A stretch of 64,000 nucleotides of DNA from Okapia johnstoni (Eukaryota; Chordata; Mammalia; Artiodactyla; Giraffidae). This document shows positions 12,044 through 23,619 of this stretch, one piece after another. The DNA lies in NCBI GenBank assembly GCA_024291935.2, contig CM044309.1:31644001-31708000 (forward strand). The letters are read 5' to 3'. A program made the position numbers and the translations under genes. The notes under the pieces are model-generated. The model made no database searches. It was not told the DNA's origin and saw nothing but the letters and a program-made list of their open reading frames with translations. The stretch's first letter is position 1, and each line of letters opens with the position of its first letter.

Positions 12044-12510
12044 GAAAAAGACTACATATTCATAATTTTTTAACCTAAAAAATAAGGCTCCATTATTTGG
12101 AAGGTTATGGTGTATTTAAAGTACTCACAGCAGAAAAGTGAGAATTCCATAGGCTTGGGAGGATAGCAGTATTGTCCACTTCACTGGATCCTGATCAGCG
12201 TACTATGACATATTCCATTTACATGTGCCAGGTAAATGGCTTTGTAGTTTATAACATTTAATTTTAACTCAACTGACTTACACAAAATAGACAAGAATGT
12301 TAAACAAGTCTTGAAATGGTGACACTGGCACTTTTACTTCGATGAAAATCATTTACTAGCTGCACTATGAGATAAAAGCAACAGTAATATACTATTCTGA
12401 TAAGAACAGGTGAAGGTTTCAGATACATGTGATTTAGATAAGATGTTGAACCTTGTGCCTAAGATTGATATCAGAATGGATGGGTCTTCGGATGGGTGGG
12501 GCTCATGAGT

Positions 12511-12748
12511 GCCTGTATGTGTGCTAAGTCACTTTGGTTGTGTCCAACTTCTTGGACTTTTTTGCAACCTTATGAACCGTAGCCTTCCAGGCTCATCTAT
12601 CTATGAAATTCTCCAGGTAAGAATACTGGAGTCGGTTGCCATGCCCTTCTCCAGAGGATCTTTCCGACCTAGGGACTGAACCCACATCTCTTATGTCTCT
12701 TGCACTGGCAGGTGGGTTCTTTACCACTAGTGCCACCTGGGAAGCCCA
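12511..12748 (-). mobile_element. Bov-tA SINE, antisense
   Basis: Reverse-complement Bov-tA: ttggttgtgtccaacttctt, then gaattctccaggtaagaata, and a 5' end read as agtgccacctgggaagccc. Flanked by GGGCTCATGAGT at 12499-12510 and GGGCTTATGAGT at 12749-12760. Confidence 0.92.
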
Positions 12749-12760
12749 GGGCTTATGAGT

Positions 12761-12945
12761 GAAAGTGAAAGTCACTCAGTCGTGTCCAACTCTTTGCCAC
12801 CCCGTGAACTATACAGTCCATGGAATTCTCCAGGCCAGAATACTGGAGTGGGTAGCCTTTCCCTTCTCCAGGGCCTCTTCCCAATGTAGGGATAGAACCC
12901 AGGTCTCCCATATTGTGGGCAGATTCTTTACCGGCTGAGCCACAA
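12761..12945 (-). mobile_element. Bov-tA SINE, antisense, second at the same target
   Basis: Reverse-complement Bov-tA beginning gaaagtgaaagtcactcagt and ending ccggctgagccacaa. Its flanks are GGGCTTATGAGT (12749-12760) and GGGCTTATGAGA (12946-12957), the same repeat that flanks the neighbouring copy. Confidence 0.92.
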
Positions 12946-13014
12946 GGGCTTATGAGAGTTGAGTATAATTCACATGTGGGAAAAATGTAGATAATTTGTT
13001 GTTTGTGGAATAAC

Positions 13015-13503
13015 CATGGTGGTTTCCAAACATGTCTGCAAATTCTTTTATATTCTTCCCATAAAGTCTGTGTCCCCACTCCTGGAATCTGGGAGATGCT
13101 GTGTCTGCTCTGACCTACTGAGCTCAGCAGGGCTTACTGTGTGGTCAGAAAAGGTCATGTGGTTCCTGCTTTAGCTCTTTTGGGAGGCTGACTGTGCAAA
13201 AAGCTTGCAACATGAAAGGATTTTGAGTCTCCCTAAGACCTCATCAAGCTGGAACAAAGTACAATCAAAAGTCCAGCTGAGCCCAGACTTCTAGCCAAGA
13301 CATCAGGCATATGAGCGAAGCTGCCCTGGATCATCCAGAACAGTCTATCAGATGAGTACCACTGACATCATGATGATCAGAAGACTAGGTCAGCTAAGCT
13401 CTCCCTGAATTCTTAATCCACAGAACCTGTGAAGTCTAATAAATTGTGTTTAAGCAACTAAGTTTTGGAATATTTCGTTGAGCAACAATAGGTAACTGCA
13501 ACA
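13015..13503 (+). mobile_element. MaLR (MLT1-like) LTR remnant
   Basis: Shows the usual MLT1 3' sequence: gaattcttaatccacagaac, gtgaagtctaataaattgtg, then tttaagcaactaagttttgg and a gcaacaataggtaactg end. The 5' two-thirds are diverged (ctgctctgacctactgag and similar). A non-coding ancient ERVL-MaLR LTR. Confidence 0.65.
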
Positions 13504-13865
13504 GTTCACTGTGTATATCTAGGATACACTCCATAGTGGGGTGGGAGGGAGTGGTCCTGTGACTTGTTTAGGCCAAGAGAATGCTAGCAACTGTTTTGCA
13601 GGCAGAAGAATGGATAGCACTTGTAAGATTGGGGTTCTCTTCTCTTGCACCTCCACCACTGCCATGAGAAGATATGTCCAGGTCAGCCTGGGACAGGGCA
13701 GCAGTGAAGAGGCTCCATTTGTCCCTGTCATCCTGGTTAAGTCTGTTCCACACAAATGAACAGCCAACTGGCTCACAGACAAGTGGATGAGCCCAGCCAA
13801 GCCCGGAAGGACCACTCATCAAATCTACCCTAAATCACTAGGCTGTGAACTTGTGAGCTCAACAA
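13504..13865 (+). mobile_element. Second MaLR-like LTR remnant
   Basis: Contains ggtcctgtgacttgtttagg, the caccactgccatgagaagat block, and a gcccagccaagccc segment, all resembling other MLT1-type LTRs. It follows the previous LTR directly in the same orientation. The open frames here (13519-13822) are chance. Confidence 0.5.
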
Positions 13866-15960
13866 ATATTTGTAAGCCACCCCTTGAGAGGGTACGTGTG
13901 TATTATGTACCTTTAATAGCAATATAGAATCAATACAACAAGAACTTTTATTTCAAGCCACTTTCCTAATAAAAACCACTCTGTTTCTAATCATTCAGTT
14001 TTGTGCACTGTCCCTAAAACACTTGGCGTATTCGAAGTACTATTTTTTTCTGATGATGCTCTTTCCCCCTTTTCTGGCCCTCCTAATCCTACGTATTCTT
14101 AACAGTCTAGCTTAAATTTTGGAACTTCAGAATCAATTTAGTCCACTCCATCCCACAACAGCTTCACCTCTGGATTCCTAGAGAATTCACCTTCTGCATC
14201 ATCCTCTTGACAGTTAACTGTATATTGCTTCGTGATGCTACTTAACTCACAGGTAGGGAGACTGAAACTCAAAAGTACTTTAGGATCTCTGAGGGTGGTA
14301 TCTTGTGTCCTGCTGCTTCTCACCCTTCTTTCCAGCCCTCCAGCACATAATCTAGTTTCATGCATGCAATAGGTGTTAAACGAATCCAGGAAGAGAACAA
14401 AGAATGCGCCATAGCTTTTGAAAGGTCTTAGACAGGTAGAAACAATGTAATATACATTTTATAACATTGCTTAGAGTCATTTTTTATTACTTCAAATTTG
14501 AAAGAAGAGTAGAATACTTTATGGAAGATAATTGAGCGATTTGGTCGGGGGGGTGGGAGGGAAATCTGCTGAAATCTTCAATGTTTTCAGTGATTCAGAG
14601 GCTTTATGGGCAAAAAGGTATTAAACAATTGCTGTCAGGCTTGACTATCTGCCAAATGACCAATCATAATGGCATAGTTTTATTTCCCAACTTGGAGGGT
14701 TTGCAAGTCATTAATAAACTGTGCAACATTTACCAGGTGTTTGGTTAAAGCCTGCTTACATAAAGCATTTACAAATAGTTATATTCTACAGAAATCCTCC
14801 CACTGTATTCAGAGTTAAAGCAGAAGAATCATTTCCCTCTAAATGATTGTATTTTTCACAAAAGGGCATTATATTTCCAAAAATCCTAGAGAAGTGCTAC
14901 TCTGCATCTACTCTTTGTTTCAACTTTCTCCTCAGGGAAATTACCTCAGAAGAAAATGGGGAGGCTGAATTAGAGCAAATAAACACCCACCAAAAATCAC
15001 AGTTTAGGGACAGTGTGTTATATCTCAATTTTTTCCTTAAAAAAAAAAAAAAAATGGAGCAAGAGGAAATAACCTTCCAGCATCTGTTTGGAGAAAAATT
15101 AAGTCTTTTATATACCCTATCTATTTCAACTCTAAGTAGAGGTTAAACAAAGTTATTCATTTATCTTTCCTCTTATTTTTGAAAAAGCAGTCTCTGTGGG
15201 ATTCACCCAGTCCTTATATTCAGATATTAAAAATGAGAATAAAAACATAATCCACACTGAAACAGATCTGTGTTGAAGGGACAGGGTTTGGAGGTGGGGT
15301 GAGGAATAACTCCTGAGATCTACTAAAGAAAGAGAGTAATCCCTTTCATATCAACCATAAAAAGAAGGCGTCACTTATACGGCAGTATGAAACGAGCGGT
15401 TTGAATAATCCTATAGAAAATTTTCTAATTAAAAGTACATGTCTAAGACCCAATTGTCATTGCTTTTTTGACCCAGTTTGGGCCAAGACTGACCACGCTT
15501 GTAAGGTATCTGTGCCCTACATGCTGTAGGGCACTTAACATTGAAGCTGATTAATTTACAACTAAAACAATTAATTTACAATTTCATAGAAGTTTTAAAA
15601 ACTTCTATCATTGGTTGTATGTCACATTGGCTATATGTCACTTCCTTTATGTCCATTAAAACAGTAAAACTTGCATATCAAAGAGAGACTCCTACCAGGA
15701 CTAAGTGGAGGTAAAAGGAGCTACCTACCAAAAGTCAAGAGGAACTCATGAGCTTACCGCAGTTAACTTGTGTGGAAGCTCCCCCTTGAGGAGCTCAAAA
15801 CAACTGCACAATTTAACTGAAAAATTACACGGCCAACTGCAAAGTTCAGCTGAAAAATTCCATCACCAGCTCTTGTCTTTCAGAAGAAAAGGCTACCCAC
15901 TCCTTTAGAACAAAACAAAAACATCCTTGACAAACATGTCTGGAAAAGACTATTTTACAA
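13866..15960. other. SAMD12: Intron, no element recognised
   Basis: Unique-looking DNA with a G-rich run (gggggggtgggaggg) near 14544-14562 and an A run near 15040-15054. A short perfect hairpin (GTGCCCTAC, 5-nt loop, GTAGGGCAC) lies near 15510-15532. No exon signal. Confidence 0.4.
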
Positions 15961-15969
15961 AAGGTTTCA

Positions 15970-16540
15970 ATTCTTTTTTTTTTTTTTTTGGCTTCCACAC
16001 AAGACATTTTATTATTTCACTGGTATCTCTAAAGTGAAATAAGACAAATACTTTGGCCACCTGATACGAAGAGCCAACTCACTGGAAAAGACCCCGATGC
16101 TGGGAAAGATTGACAGCAGGAAGAGAAGGGGGTGACAGAGGATGAGATGGTTGGATGGCATCACCGACTCTATGGACGTGAGTTTGAGCAAGCTCCGGGA
16201 GATAATGAAGGATAGGGAAGCCTGGTGTGCTTTGTGGGGTCACAAAGAGTCAGACATGACTTAGTGACTGAACAACAAATATGTATAACACAAGGGTACC
16301 TCCTGTCACCAGCCAAGACCCATCTCCTTTGACAAACTTGAGAAAAAAACCACTATAAAAATGAAGATAACCCTGTTCTAAAGTAGTACTTTTCTGTGTG
16401 TAGACTATTACCAATGATTAGTCGCTTTGTGTTTTGAGAATGACATGAGGAAGAAAATACACTTCTTGATAAATAGCCACAATTAACTGGAAAACATTTT
16501 ATTTGACTGAATGAGAATTTGGAGAGTCTGCTTTTGGTTC
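15970..16540 (-). pseudogene. Possible 3' end of a processed retrocopy, split by BovB
   Basis: On the minus strand, unique sequence runs into AATAATAAAATG about 20 nt before a terminal A run of about 15 (T run at 15976-15990 on plus). That is the layout of a reverse-transcribed mRNA 3' end. BovB at 16051-16274 interrupts it, and about 250 nt on the far side (16282-16535) could be the rest. I do not recognise the source gene and no coding frame is evident, so it would be 3' UTR only. It could also be chance sequence beside an A run. Confidence 0.35.
16051..16274 (+). mobile_element. BovB LINE 3' fragment with TSD
   Basis: The BovB 3' end from ctttggccacctgatacgaa to ttagtgactgaac, flanked by ACAAATA at 16044-16050 and 16275-16281. 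About 224 nt, 5'-truncated, with no intact frame. Confidence 0.92.
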
Positions 16541-16551
16541 AAGATGCGATG

Positions 16552-16757
16552 GTTGTTTAGTCTCTAAGTTGTGTCTGACTCTTAGAGACCCCATGAACTG
16601 TAGCCAGTCAGGCTCCTCTATTTATGGGTTTTCCCAGGCAAGAATACTAGGGTGGGTTGTCATTTCCTTCTCCAAGGGATCTTCCCGACCCAGGGATAGA
16701 ACCCACGTCCCCTGCATTACAGGTGGATTCTTTACTGCTCAGCCATTAGAGAAGCAC
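16552..16757 (-). mobile_element. Bov-tA SINE, antisense
   Basis: Reverse-complement Bov-tA: agttgtgtctgactcttaga, ggcaagaatactagggtggg, gatcttcccgacccagggat and an end of cagccattagagaagcac. Confidence 0.92.
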
Positions 16758-17911
16758 ACCATGAAGCCAACTCATGGAAGGTTTTGAAAGACTTAAAAGG
16801 AATGAGGCAATTCTGTGGTAGCCTCAGGTCTTCAGTAGCCATTCTTCTCTAGGATCGACAGGCCCCTTTCCCAAGTATGTTTTAAGAATGCTCTAACCAA
16901 TCTGCTCACGTAAGACAAAGAAGTAAGCCTCCAGGGCACGCTGCACATGCAGAAGTGGCAACTCACAAGTCAGAATCTGCCCGTTTCATGCTAGAACTAA
17001 GAGGGCTTCATCAAACTAACAATGCCTGGGGCCTCAGATGACTCAGAGATCTTCCATTAAGCCTGGCTCAACGTTCGCATTTATTGAGTGTGGTTTTCCC
17101 TCCTCCTTTTAAAGTTTTTGGAGACCTTTCCCTCAACACAGTGAAGATAGACATCAAATTTCAGGATTCTAAGAGGAGAATAGGGTTTTCTTTCTATCAG
17201 ATTAGGGCAGCTGAATGCCAATACTAGTTTACTAGTTCCTACTGAAGTGAAATCAGGGAGGCAGTTTGCAATATGCACTGTCCATCTAAGTCCCAGTAAG
17301 ATGGCATTAGATGCTGGGTGTAGTGAAAGACACAGAGAAAATGTGGTATGAAGTGTTGAGCTTCATAATTTTATTATTATTAACTGTGTTACCTATTCTT
17401 ATTAACCATAATTGTCAGAAGTTAATCAGATCCAGTAAAGAATTTAGGCCAAGAGGCATTAATGTTTTATTCAGGGCATGTTACTCAAATTCTGGCAAAG
17501 AGTAATGGATGACACTAGGCTTTTACTTCAGTTTATCTCTAACATGCCCCAGGGAATCAGCTGGGATCAAGGAAATCTTTAAACTTGGGCAGAATCAAAT
17601 GACAAAGACATGGTTTCATCTAAAATAACATTTAGGCTGTTGAACTGAATGTTGCAGCTGCCAAAATTCCAGATCGAGGGAATTGTCCTATGTGAGGAAA
17701 ATCGAACCATTTTGTGGTTTACAGCTTCATTCATTTTGGGTTGGTTAGCCTGACTAGTACCACCTGGGAAACTAACACAATGGAATCAGGAAATAATCCT
17801 TCAGCCTCATCTAACCCCATTAACTTTCCACAATTTTTTCCCCTCAAAATCTGTTTTTCATCCCTCAAGCTCAGCTCACATCTACAGTTACTTGAAGAGT
17901 AATACCTGTGC
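16758..17911. other. SAMD12: Intron, no element recognised
   Basis: No recognised repeat or exon. Confidence 0.4.
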
Positions 17912-17993
17912 ATTAGCCCACCAAGCTCCTCTGTCCATGGAATTCTCCAGGCAAAAATAGCGGAATGGATTGCCATGCCCTTTTCCAGAGGAT
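17912..17993 (-). mobile_element. Bov-tA fragment, antisense
   Basis: Only the middle of the element: agcccaccaagctcctctgt, then gaattctccaggcaaaaata and tgccatgcccttttccagag. The tRNA head and the 3' end are missing. Confidence 0.85.
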
Positions 17994-18724
17994 TATATAG
18001 TACACAAATATAATTTTGATGATTCCATTAACTTCATGCATTTTGATTTTTCAAAGTCTTCTGGATTATCAAAGGTGTTTTCCTTTGACCAATCTTAGAA
18101 TGAACTGCAGCAGATAAAAGTTTCTAAATGTCATCTTTCTAGGGATTTTTTTTTTCTAAATGAAGCTGAAGGGAATTAGGTTAATAAGGAGATGTTGTGA
18201 ATATAGGTGTTTGCATGGAAGAAGATCCAGTACTCCAGAAAACCACAGGCAGTGAATTCTTTCTCTAAAAGAGCCCAACTTTCTTCCCACTACGGGCTTG
18301 TGTTTCCATTCTGCTAGTGCTGGCCATCTAGTAATTGCTCAGCAAATGTTTATTGAGTAAATTAATGAGCACTAATTTAAAGATAATTAAACAATTATCA
18401 GGTAATGAATGATTTGTAAATTAGCAATTTATAATAAATTACAAATTATTTTGTTAATCAGTGAATAATTAAACTTCAATAGAACAATAAAATATTCAGG
18501 AAGTAAACAAACTCCTAGAACAAAAAAGGAAACCAAACTACAGAATATTTGCAACAGAAAATAAATATTATTTTCAAACACTGTTAAGATATAAATGGGC
18601 CCTAAAACAAAATTAGATAAATTAGTGAGTAGTGCAATTCACCATGCCATTTTGCATAATAACCTGTTATTAATGAAGATTTCTTTAATATTCAACTGCT
18701 AAACGCCTGATTTAGAATCTTATG
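17994..18724. other. SAMD12: Intron, AT-rich, no element recognised
   Basis: Very AT-rich from 18360 to 18660, with short palindromic motifs typical of AT-rich DNA. Confidence 0.4.
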
Positions 18725-18840
18725 GTTAAAACACACTTGAGAGGTTTTCTATTCAAACTCCACTGTTTTGCAGATGAAGAACTGGAGCCCCATTTCCATG
18801 TGTGACCTACCTGAGTTTACTTGGCTAGCACATAGCTGGT
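18725..18840 (-). mobile_element. MIR remnant
   Basis: Antisense MIR core: gttttgcagatgaagaactg, then a tgacctacctgagtttactt segment where acttgcccaaggtcac would be, then gctagcacatagctgg. Confidence 0.5.
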
Positions 18841-19699
18841 TTTCTTTTGGGTCGGTTTTCTCTTCTATCTCTTCTGCCTGCCATTAACTCAATCCTTATT
18901 TCTTCACTGCCTACCGTGTGTCGTTTCGATGGACGGGGTCAGTTCTTGCAAATTAACAAGTAGTGGGTTCCCAATAAATGAAAGCATAATTGTAACAGTT
19001 ATCCTTTTAAACTATGAAGTTTCCAAGATAGGAGCTATAGCATCCATTACCTTCTGAACGGGACCTGGTTTTTCCCTTAATGGTTCATACAACAATCATT
19101 TCTATTGATACTGCTTCCAAGCAGAGAGTAGAATTGTTCAATTCATTTCCTAGTCTTTCTTTTTTAATGTACTAAGAAAATCTAACTTAAATGTGTATAG
19201 CCAGAGGTGATAAAGAAGGAAAGACACAGACTACAAAAACTTCCAAAAGCAAGCCAGCTAATTTCTTAAATAAAAAGCAGAAAAAAATGACAAGTCGAGT
19301 TTTCCAATCAGGAAGCAGGTTTTGCCAATGTGTGATCAGTAGAACATACATTTTTTTCCCCCCATAGTTTCAAGTCCATCTGTCCCTGACATTTTACTAA
19401 TTATCTCAGAAGAGTTTCGCTGTAATTTTCCCTTCTCTAATAGTTCTAGTTAAAGGTAACAATATCTTTTGGTAAAGAGTACCTTCCGTATTAAAAGATC
19501 TTGAACAGCCTGGGCTATATAGATTAGAGTTCTCAATCTGCTAAGACAATCTTCTTCTTGGCTTCAAAAATGTTTCCCTATAGTTCGCATGTTCTATAGC
19601 ATATAATAGCATAGAATGTTCTATAATAGCCAAATATGACTGTACACAGGGTTTACTTAACAAGGGCAAAATGAGGGGAGTAAGGAAGGTGAAATAATC
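18841..19699. other. SAMD12: Intron, no element recognised
   Basis: No recognised repeat or exon. Confidence 0.4.
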
Positions 19700-19890
19700 T
19701 TGGACTGGAGCAAAAAAAATGTAGTCTTTGGTGTCAGAGTTGAGTACTGCCATCTACTGGCTATGTGGTCTGGGTCATTTTTCTTTTCTTGGTTGTATAT
19801 TCCTCATCTGAAAAGAGATTCTCATTAATACTGTATCAAGAGGGTTCTGAGGTTAGATGATATGTGTGAAATACCCCTCTATAAATTTTA
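19700..19890 (+). mobile_element. MIR remnant
   Basis: Sense MIR features: tctttggtgtcagagttgag, a ctactggctatgtggtctgg segment, tcctcatctgaaaagag, and a gaggttagatgatatgtgtg end. Confidence 0.6.
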
Positions 19891-20126
19891 AGTGTGATAT
19901 GAATATCAGTGGGAAATTTCTTATGAGTAACAAAATCAACACTATTGTGGGGACATCCTCAGAATAGTCAGCTGAACACATTTAAGTCACTGCTTAGAGA
20001 AACACATGGCCTTGTTTTTATATTCTACCGGACACTTTCTGTCTGTATCCACCCAATTGTAATTGTATCCTTTACTCTGTAGTCTATGTTTGTTGAGACT
20101 AATCTTTGACCTAAACTCAGTAGGAG

Positions 20127-20335
20127 GCCGCCCTGGTGGCTCAGAAGGTAAAGAATCTGCCTGCAATGCAGGAGACCCAGGTTCGATACCTGGGTTGGGA
20201 AGATTCCCTGGAGAAGGGAAAGGCTATCCCCTCCAGTATTCTTTCCTGAGGAATTTCATGGACAGAGGAGCCTGGTGGACTACAGTCCATGGGATCACAG
20301 AGTTGGACACGACTGAATGACTAACACTTTTACTT
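20127..20335 (+). mobile_element. Bov-tA SINE
   Basis: Well preserved: cctggtggctcagaaggtaa, ggttcgatacctgggttggg, tccagtattctttcctgagg, then ttggacacgactgaatgact and the end aacacttttactt. Confidence 0.94.
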
Positions 20336-20995
20336 TAAACTTAGTGGGAGCATATTTTGCAAAACCGGAAGACTACATCTCGTCCTCCTTTTTCTATGTG
20401 CTCATCTCATCTTTACTGTGAATATACCACCCAATGGCAGGTTTGGAGTTAAGATCCTTCCAAAATGACACCAGCTGTCACTTCTAGAAATGTTCAGCAT
20501 CCCCTGAAAAATTTATAAAGAAGGCCACTGTGGCAACATGCAGCCTTTTGAAACTCTTACTTTTCCATGGGAGGAACTGTAATGCCCTCCTGTCTTGTGT
20601 TACCTTCTGGGTACCAACCACTGGGGAAGGACACTGAAAATTTAATGAATTTAAGAAAAGCTGTAAGCTTCCCCTTTGGAGCAGCCCTGAGGAAGAAGGA
20701 AACTGACAGAAAGAAAACATTCAAAGAAATTATTCTGTCCTCAAGGGTGGCATCTATAGAGGACAATTACAGGAATTCGGAGATGGACTATTTTTCTGCT
20801 GCCTGTTTACCTCCGGAGCTGATTTCTCTACTGTGCTGGCCACAACCAGAGCTATGATGAAGGAATCCGATTGACTGGATAGAGGTACCAATGCTAGCGA
20901 ACGAAAACTGTGACTCTCAACTGCACAACTGAGAGCTATTGACATGGAGATTGAGGGGCTTGGGACAGCAGTGTTTTGCAGGCACCTCTGTGTAT
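20336..20995. other. SAMD12: Intron, no element recognised
   Basis: Open frames on both strands at 20484-20857 (69-96 codons) show no motif, splice context or repeat match. Confidence 0.4.
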
Positions 20996-21184
20996 GTTGG
21001 CTGAGCAGGTAAAGAATCTGTCTGCAATGCAGGAGATACAAGTTCGATCCCTGGGTCTGGAAGATCCCCTGGAGGAGGAAATGGCAGTATTCCCTCCAGT
21101 ATTCTTCCCTGAAAAATCCCATGGACAGAGGAGCCTAGTGGGCTACCGTCCATGGGGTCACAGAGTCAGACACGTCTGAGCGAC
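20996..21184 (+). mobile_element. Bov-tA SINE
   Basis: Head partly degraded (atgttggctgagcaggtaaa), then gttcgatccctgggtctgga, gatcccctggaggaggaaat, and tcagacacgtctgagcgac at the end. Confidence 0.92.
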
Positions 21185-21591
21185 GGAGTCAACATCAAGT
21201 CCTCATCAACTTCTGTGTGTGTTAGAGTATGAGGAAGGAGAATTCAGAATACAATGAAGAATATACGTCAGGCAGAGCGAGAGAAGGGAGGATGAGGTGC
21301 TGAAGGGGAAGCGTATGAGAGCAGATAAAGAATTTATCTGGAAAGTGGAGACATGCACGACATCCAGAGAATGACCACTAACAGCCGAAGAAAATATTCT
21401 GCATTCACCAACTGACAGAGAACTGCACTTGCCGTATATTTTTAAGTGGAAAATGGAAGGCTATTCCACTCTCTAAGGTATAATGCCATTTCTTACAAAT
21501 GCGTGTGTAGAGACGACAATCTGAAAGGATGCACAACAAAACGTTTGCACCAGTGATTATTTCTGGATGTTGGAATTAAAGTGGTATTTCA

Positions 21592-21671
21592 CTGAGTTGG
21601 TCAACAAGTTGGCTCAGGTTTTTCCATACGATGTTATGGAAGAACTGTAATGAACATTTTGGCGAATCTAA
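21592..21671. mobile_element. Mariner-type MITE
   Basis: A palindromic 80-nt element: gagttggtcaacaagttggc at the left, gaacattttggcgaatct at the right, and a central tttttccatacgatgttatg. It resembles the ruminant mini-mariner whose ends read ttggccaaaaag. Non-autonomous and without coding capacity. Confidence 0.65.
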
Positions 21672-21674
21672 TAC

Positions 21675-21745
21675 ATACTTTTCCTTTTTGTGTACATATT
21701 TTCTAATTTTTCTATATTGAATATACACAAAAAGGGAAAAGGTAA
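21675..21745. repeat. Imperfect inverted repeat next to the mariner MITE
   Basis: The left arm cttttcctttttgtgtacat and the right arm, read in reverse complement as ccttttccctttttgtgtat, pair over about 22 nt with few mismatches around an AT-rich spacer. Confidence 0.6.
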
Positions 21746-21834
21746 TGCATGTTTTTAAAAACTATGACTTCTACATTTCTTTTATAACCATCGCTGAGAA
21801 AACATATTTGGGCAGAGGAAGGAAGAGGTTAGAA

Positions 21835-22003
21835 TAGGGGTCTGCTGGTTACAGCCTGTGGAAATAAAGTTTTATTGGAACACAGTCACCTCATTCATTT
21901 ACATGCTGCACAGGCAGAGTTCAGTACTTGTGAGAAGACCTTACGGCCTGCAAAACCAAATGGCCCTACCTGGCCCTTCACAAAAAAAGTTTTCTGACTT
22001 CTG
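21835..22003 (-). mobile_element. hAT-like DNA transposon remnant
   Basis: Contains aataaagttttattggaaca, a ttcatttacatgctgcacag segment, ggcagagttcagtacttgtg and a final aagttttctgacttctg. These are the landmarks of a common mammalian non-autonomous element ending in tttgctgaccctg-like termini. I do not assign its exact name. Confidence 0.55.
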
Positions 22004-23059
22004 TGTTCAAAGAGTCCTTTCCTTGATATTGTATTATCCATTGCATCCTATTAGCTAGGTGAGCTTGAGAGAGTTGAAACCTCCCTGTCCATTTTGCCCA
22101 TATATAAACAGAAGGATAACTCTCTTTATAATCATTAATGCATAAGAAGTATTTAATACTGATCCCTGCATATTAGAAAATTCTCAAAAGCATTATCTTT
22201 TATTAACTACTTTCTTTAGAGAAGATACATCATTTCACTATTATGGGAAACCTAATGCAATTGCCAATTTTGTTGGTTAAAACTGCTCCATATTAGCAAT
22301 TCCAGTCACTCACTGTTCTCATTTCTTTTGTGTTAATTATAATCTCTGAGATAGTATCAACATCATTAAGGTAGTTTGGGGTTTGCTAATTTGCCATGAA
22401 GGGCTGGGATTCAATCTAGCACTACTGCACCCAAGTCCAGACGTTTAGATGACAAAATCCATAACACTACATTTGTATTATCCCTTGTTATTTGTGAAAC
22501 ACAGGCAAACCAGCACTAAACATGGCTATGGTGTGACAGATTCCGTATTCCTGCCCTGCTGCCCTAAACTGCAGCTTTCAGACAAAGGATATTCTTTCCA
22601 CCCTACAAGATAACACCTGTCTCTTGAATTTCAGCGGGCCCAGCAAGCTTCCACGACATAGTGACAACCACTCTTGGCACTGAGCAGAGAGCCAGACACA
22701 GCCTGCCAAAACATCCTTGGGAAGACCTGTCTGAAGGAAATATGGGACTCTGAATTCTGCAAAATGTTGAGAGTCTGTCATTCAAGTATACTTAAAGATG
22801 GCATCTGGGGGCTTGGTACACATTTTGAATAGGAGTTCTTTAAAAAAGTAAAATGGGGCTTCTCTAAGAATGAGATGGGAAGAGAGACTTGATTATCCAT
22901 GGACTGTAATTATAAGACATCACAGACAGGAAAGCATAGGATAAGCTTCATGAAAAGGAGGCAAATCAGGAAACTGAAGGACTAATCAAAGTATTCTTAT
23001 CAACAGAAATGAAGAACAGCTTTAAGTTCATGGCTAAGCCTATCAAAGGAAGAATAAAC
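22004..23059. other. SAMD12: Intron, mostly no element recognised
   Basis: A weak antisense MIR-like segment may lie at 22390-22480 (gggattcaatctagcactac). Otherwise unassigned. Confidence 0.35.
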
Positions 23060-23511
23060 TCAATTTAATCCAATCAACACTTATTAAATTCCTATTTTAT
23101 GTCAGGCATTGGGTTAACACAGCTAGAGATGGTAAGATAAATCAGATGCTCTTTCTACCCTAGGGGAGTTTCTGGGCTGATGGAAAGCAGATAAACATGT
23201 AACCAAATGATAAGTCTTATAATATTAACAGTAATAGCTGTCATTCGTTGCTTAAAAATAATGTAAAGAAAATACAGGATGGAAAAATTAATTCTGCTTG
23301 GAAAGGTCCAGGGAAGGAGGGAAGAGAGGAATAATTGGAATTAGGTCTTGAAAATTACTAAAAGCTCACTAGGTGAATATATTGTGACAAGAAGTAGTGC
23401 GGTCTACTGCAGTTGTAGAATCGGTGGACACAAGGAATGACTCAAATGAAATTGAGGAATATTTATGCCAAGCTTAAGAGTTTGGATTTTAACCAGTAGC
23501 TTTTGTGACTT
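23060..23511 (-). mobile_element. L2 remnant, antisense, left part
   Basis: Antisense L2 3' end: taaattcctattttatgtca and ggcattgggttaacacagct, followed by ctaggggagtttctgggctg. It continues to agagtttggattttaaccag, the L2 segment before the gggagccattgg block. It is interrupted by the microsatellite and SINE cluster at 23512. Confidence 0.55.
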
Positions 23512-23532
23512 AGCAGCAGCAGCAGCAGCAGC
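23512..23532. repeat. (CAG)n microsatellite, about 7 units
   Basis: An uninterrupted run of AGC units. On the SAMD12 sense (minus) strand this reads CTG. Confidence 0.9.
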
Positions 23533-23537
23533 TTTTG

Positions 23538-23603
<66 letters not shown>
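23538..23603. repeat. (AT)n(CA)n compound microsatellite
   Basis: About 27 perfect AT units (23539-23592) run into about five CA units. Confidence 0.95.
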
Positions 23604-23619
23604 TCTACATGGGTTGGTT

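Noticed and set aside
13519..13822. Overlapping open frames of 72-98 codons on both strands
   Set aside because: They lie in a MaLR-like LTR remnant and overlap in several frames, as chance frames do.
15510..15532. Small perfect hairpin GTGCCCTAC/GTAGGGCAC as a microRNA
   Set aside because: A 9-bp stem is far too short for a microRNA precursor.
20127..20335. A tRNA gene from the tRNA-like head of Bov-tA
   Set aside because: The A-box and B-box-like parts are SINE promoter remnants; no cloverleaf with acceptor stem can be formed. The same applies to all other Bov-tA and CHR copies.
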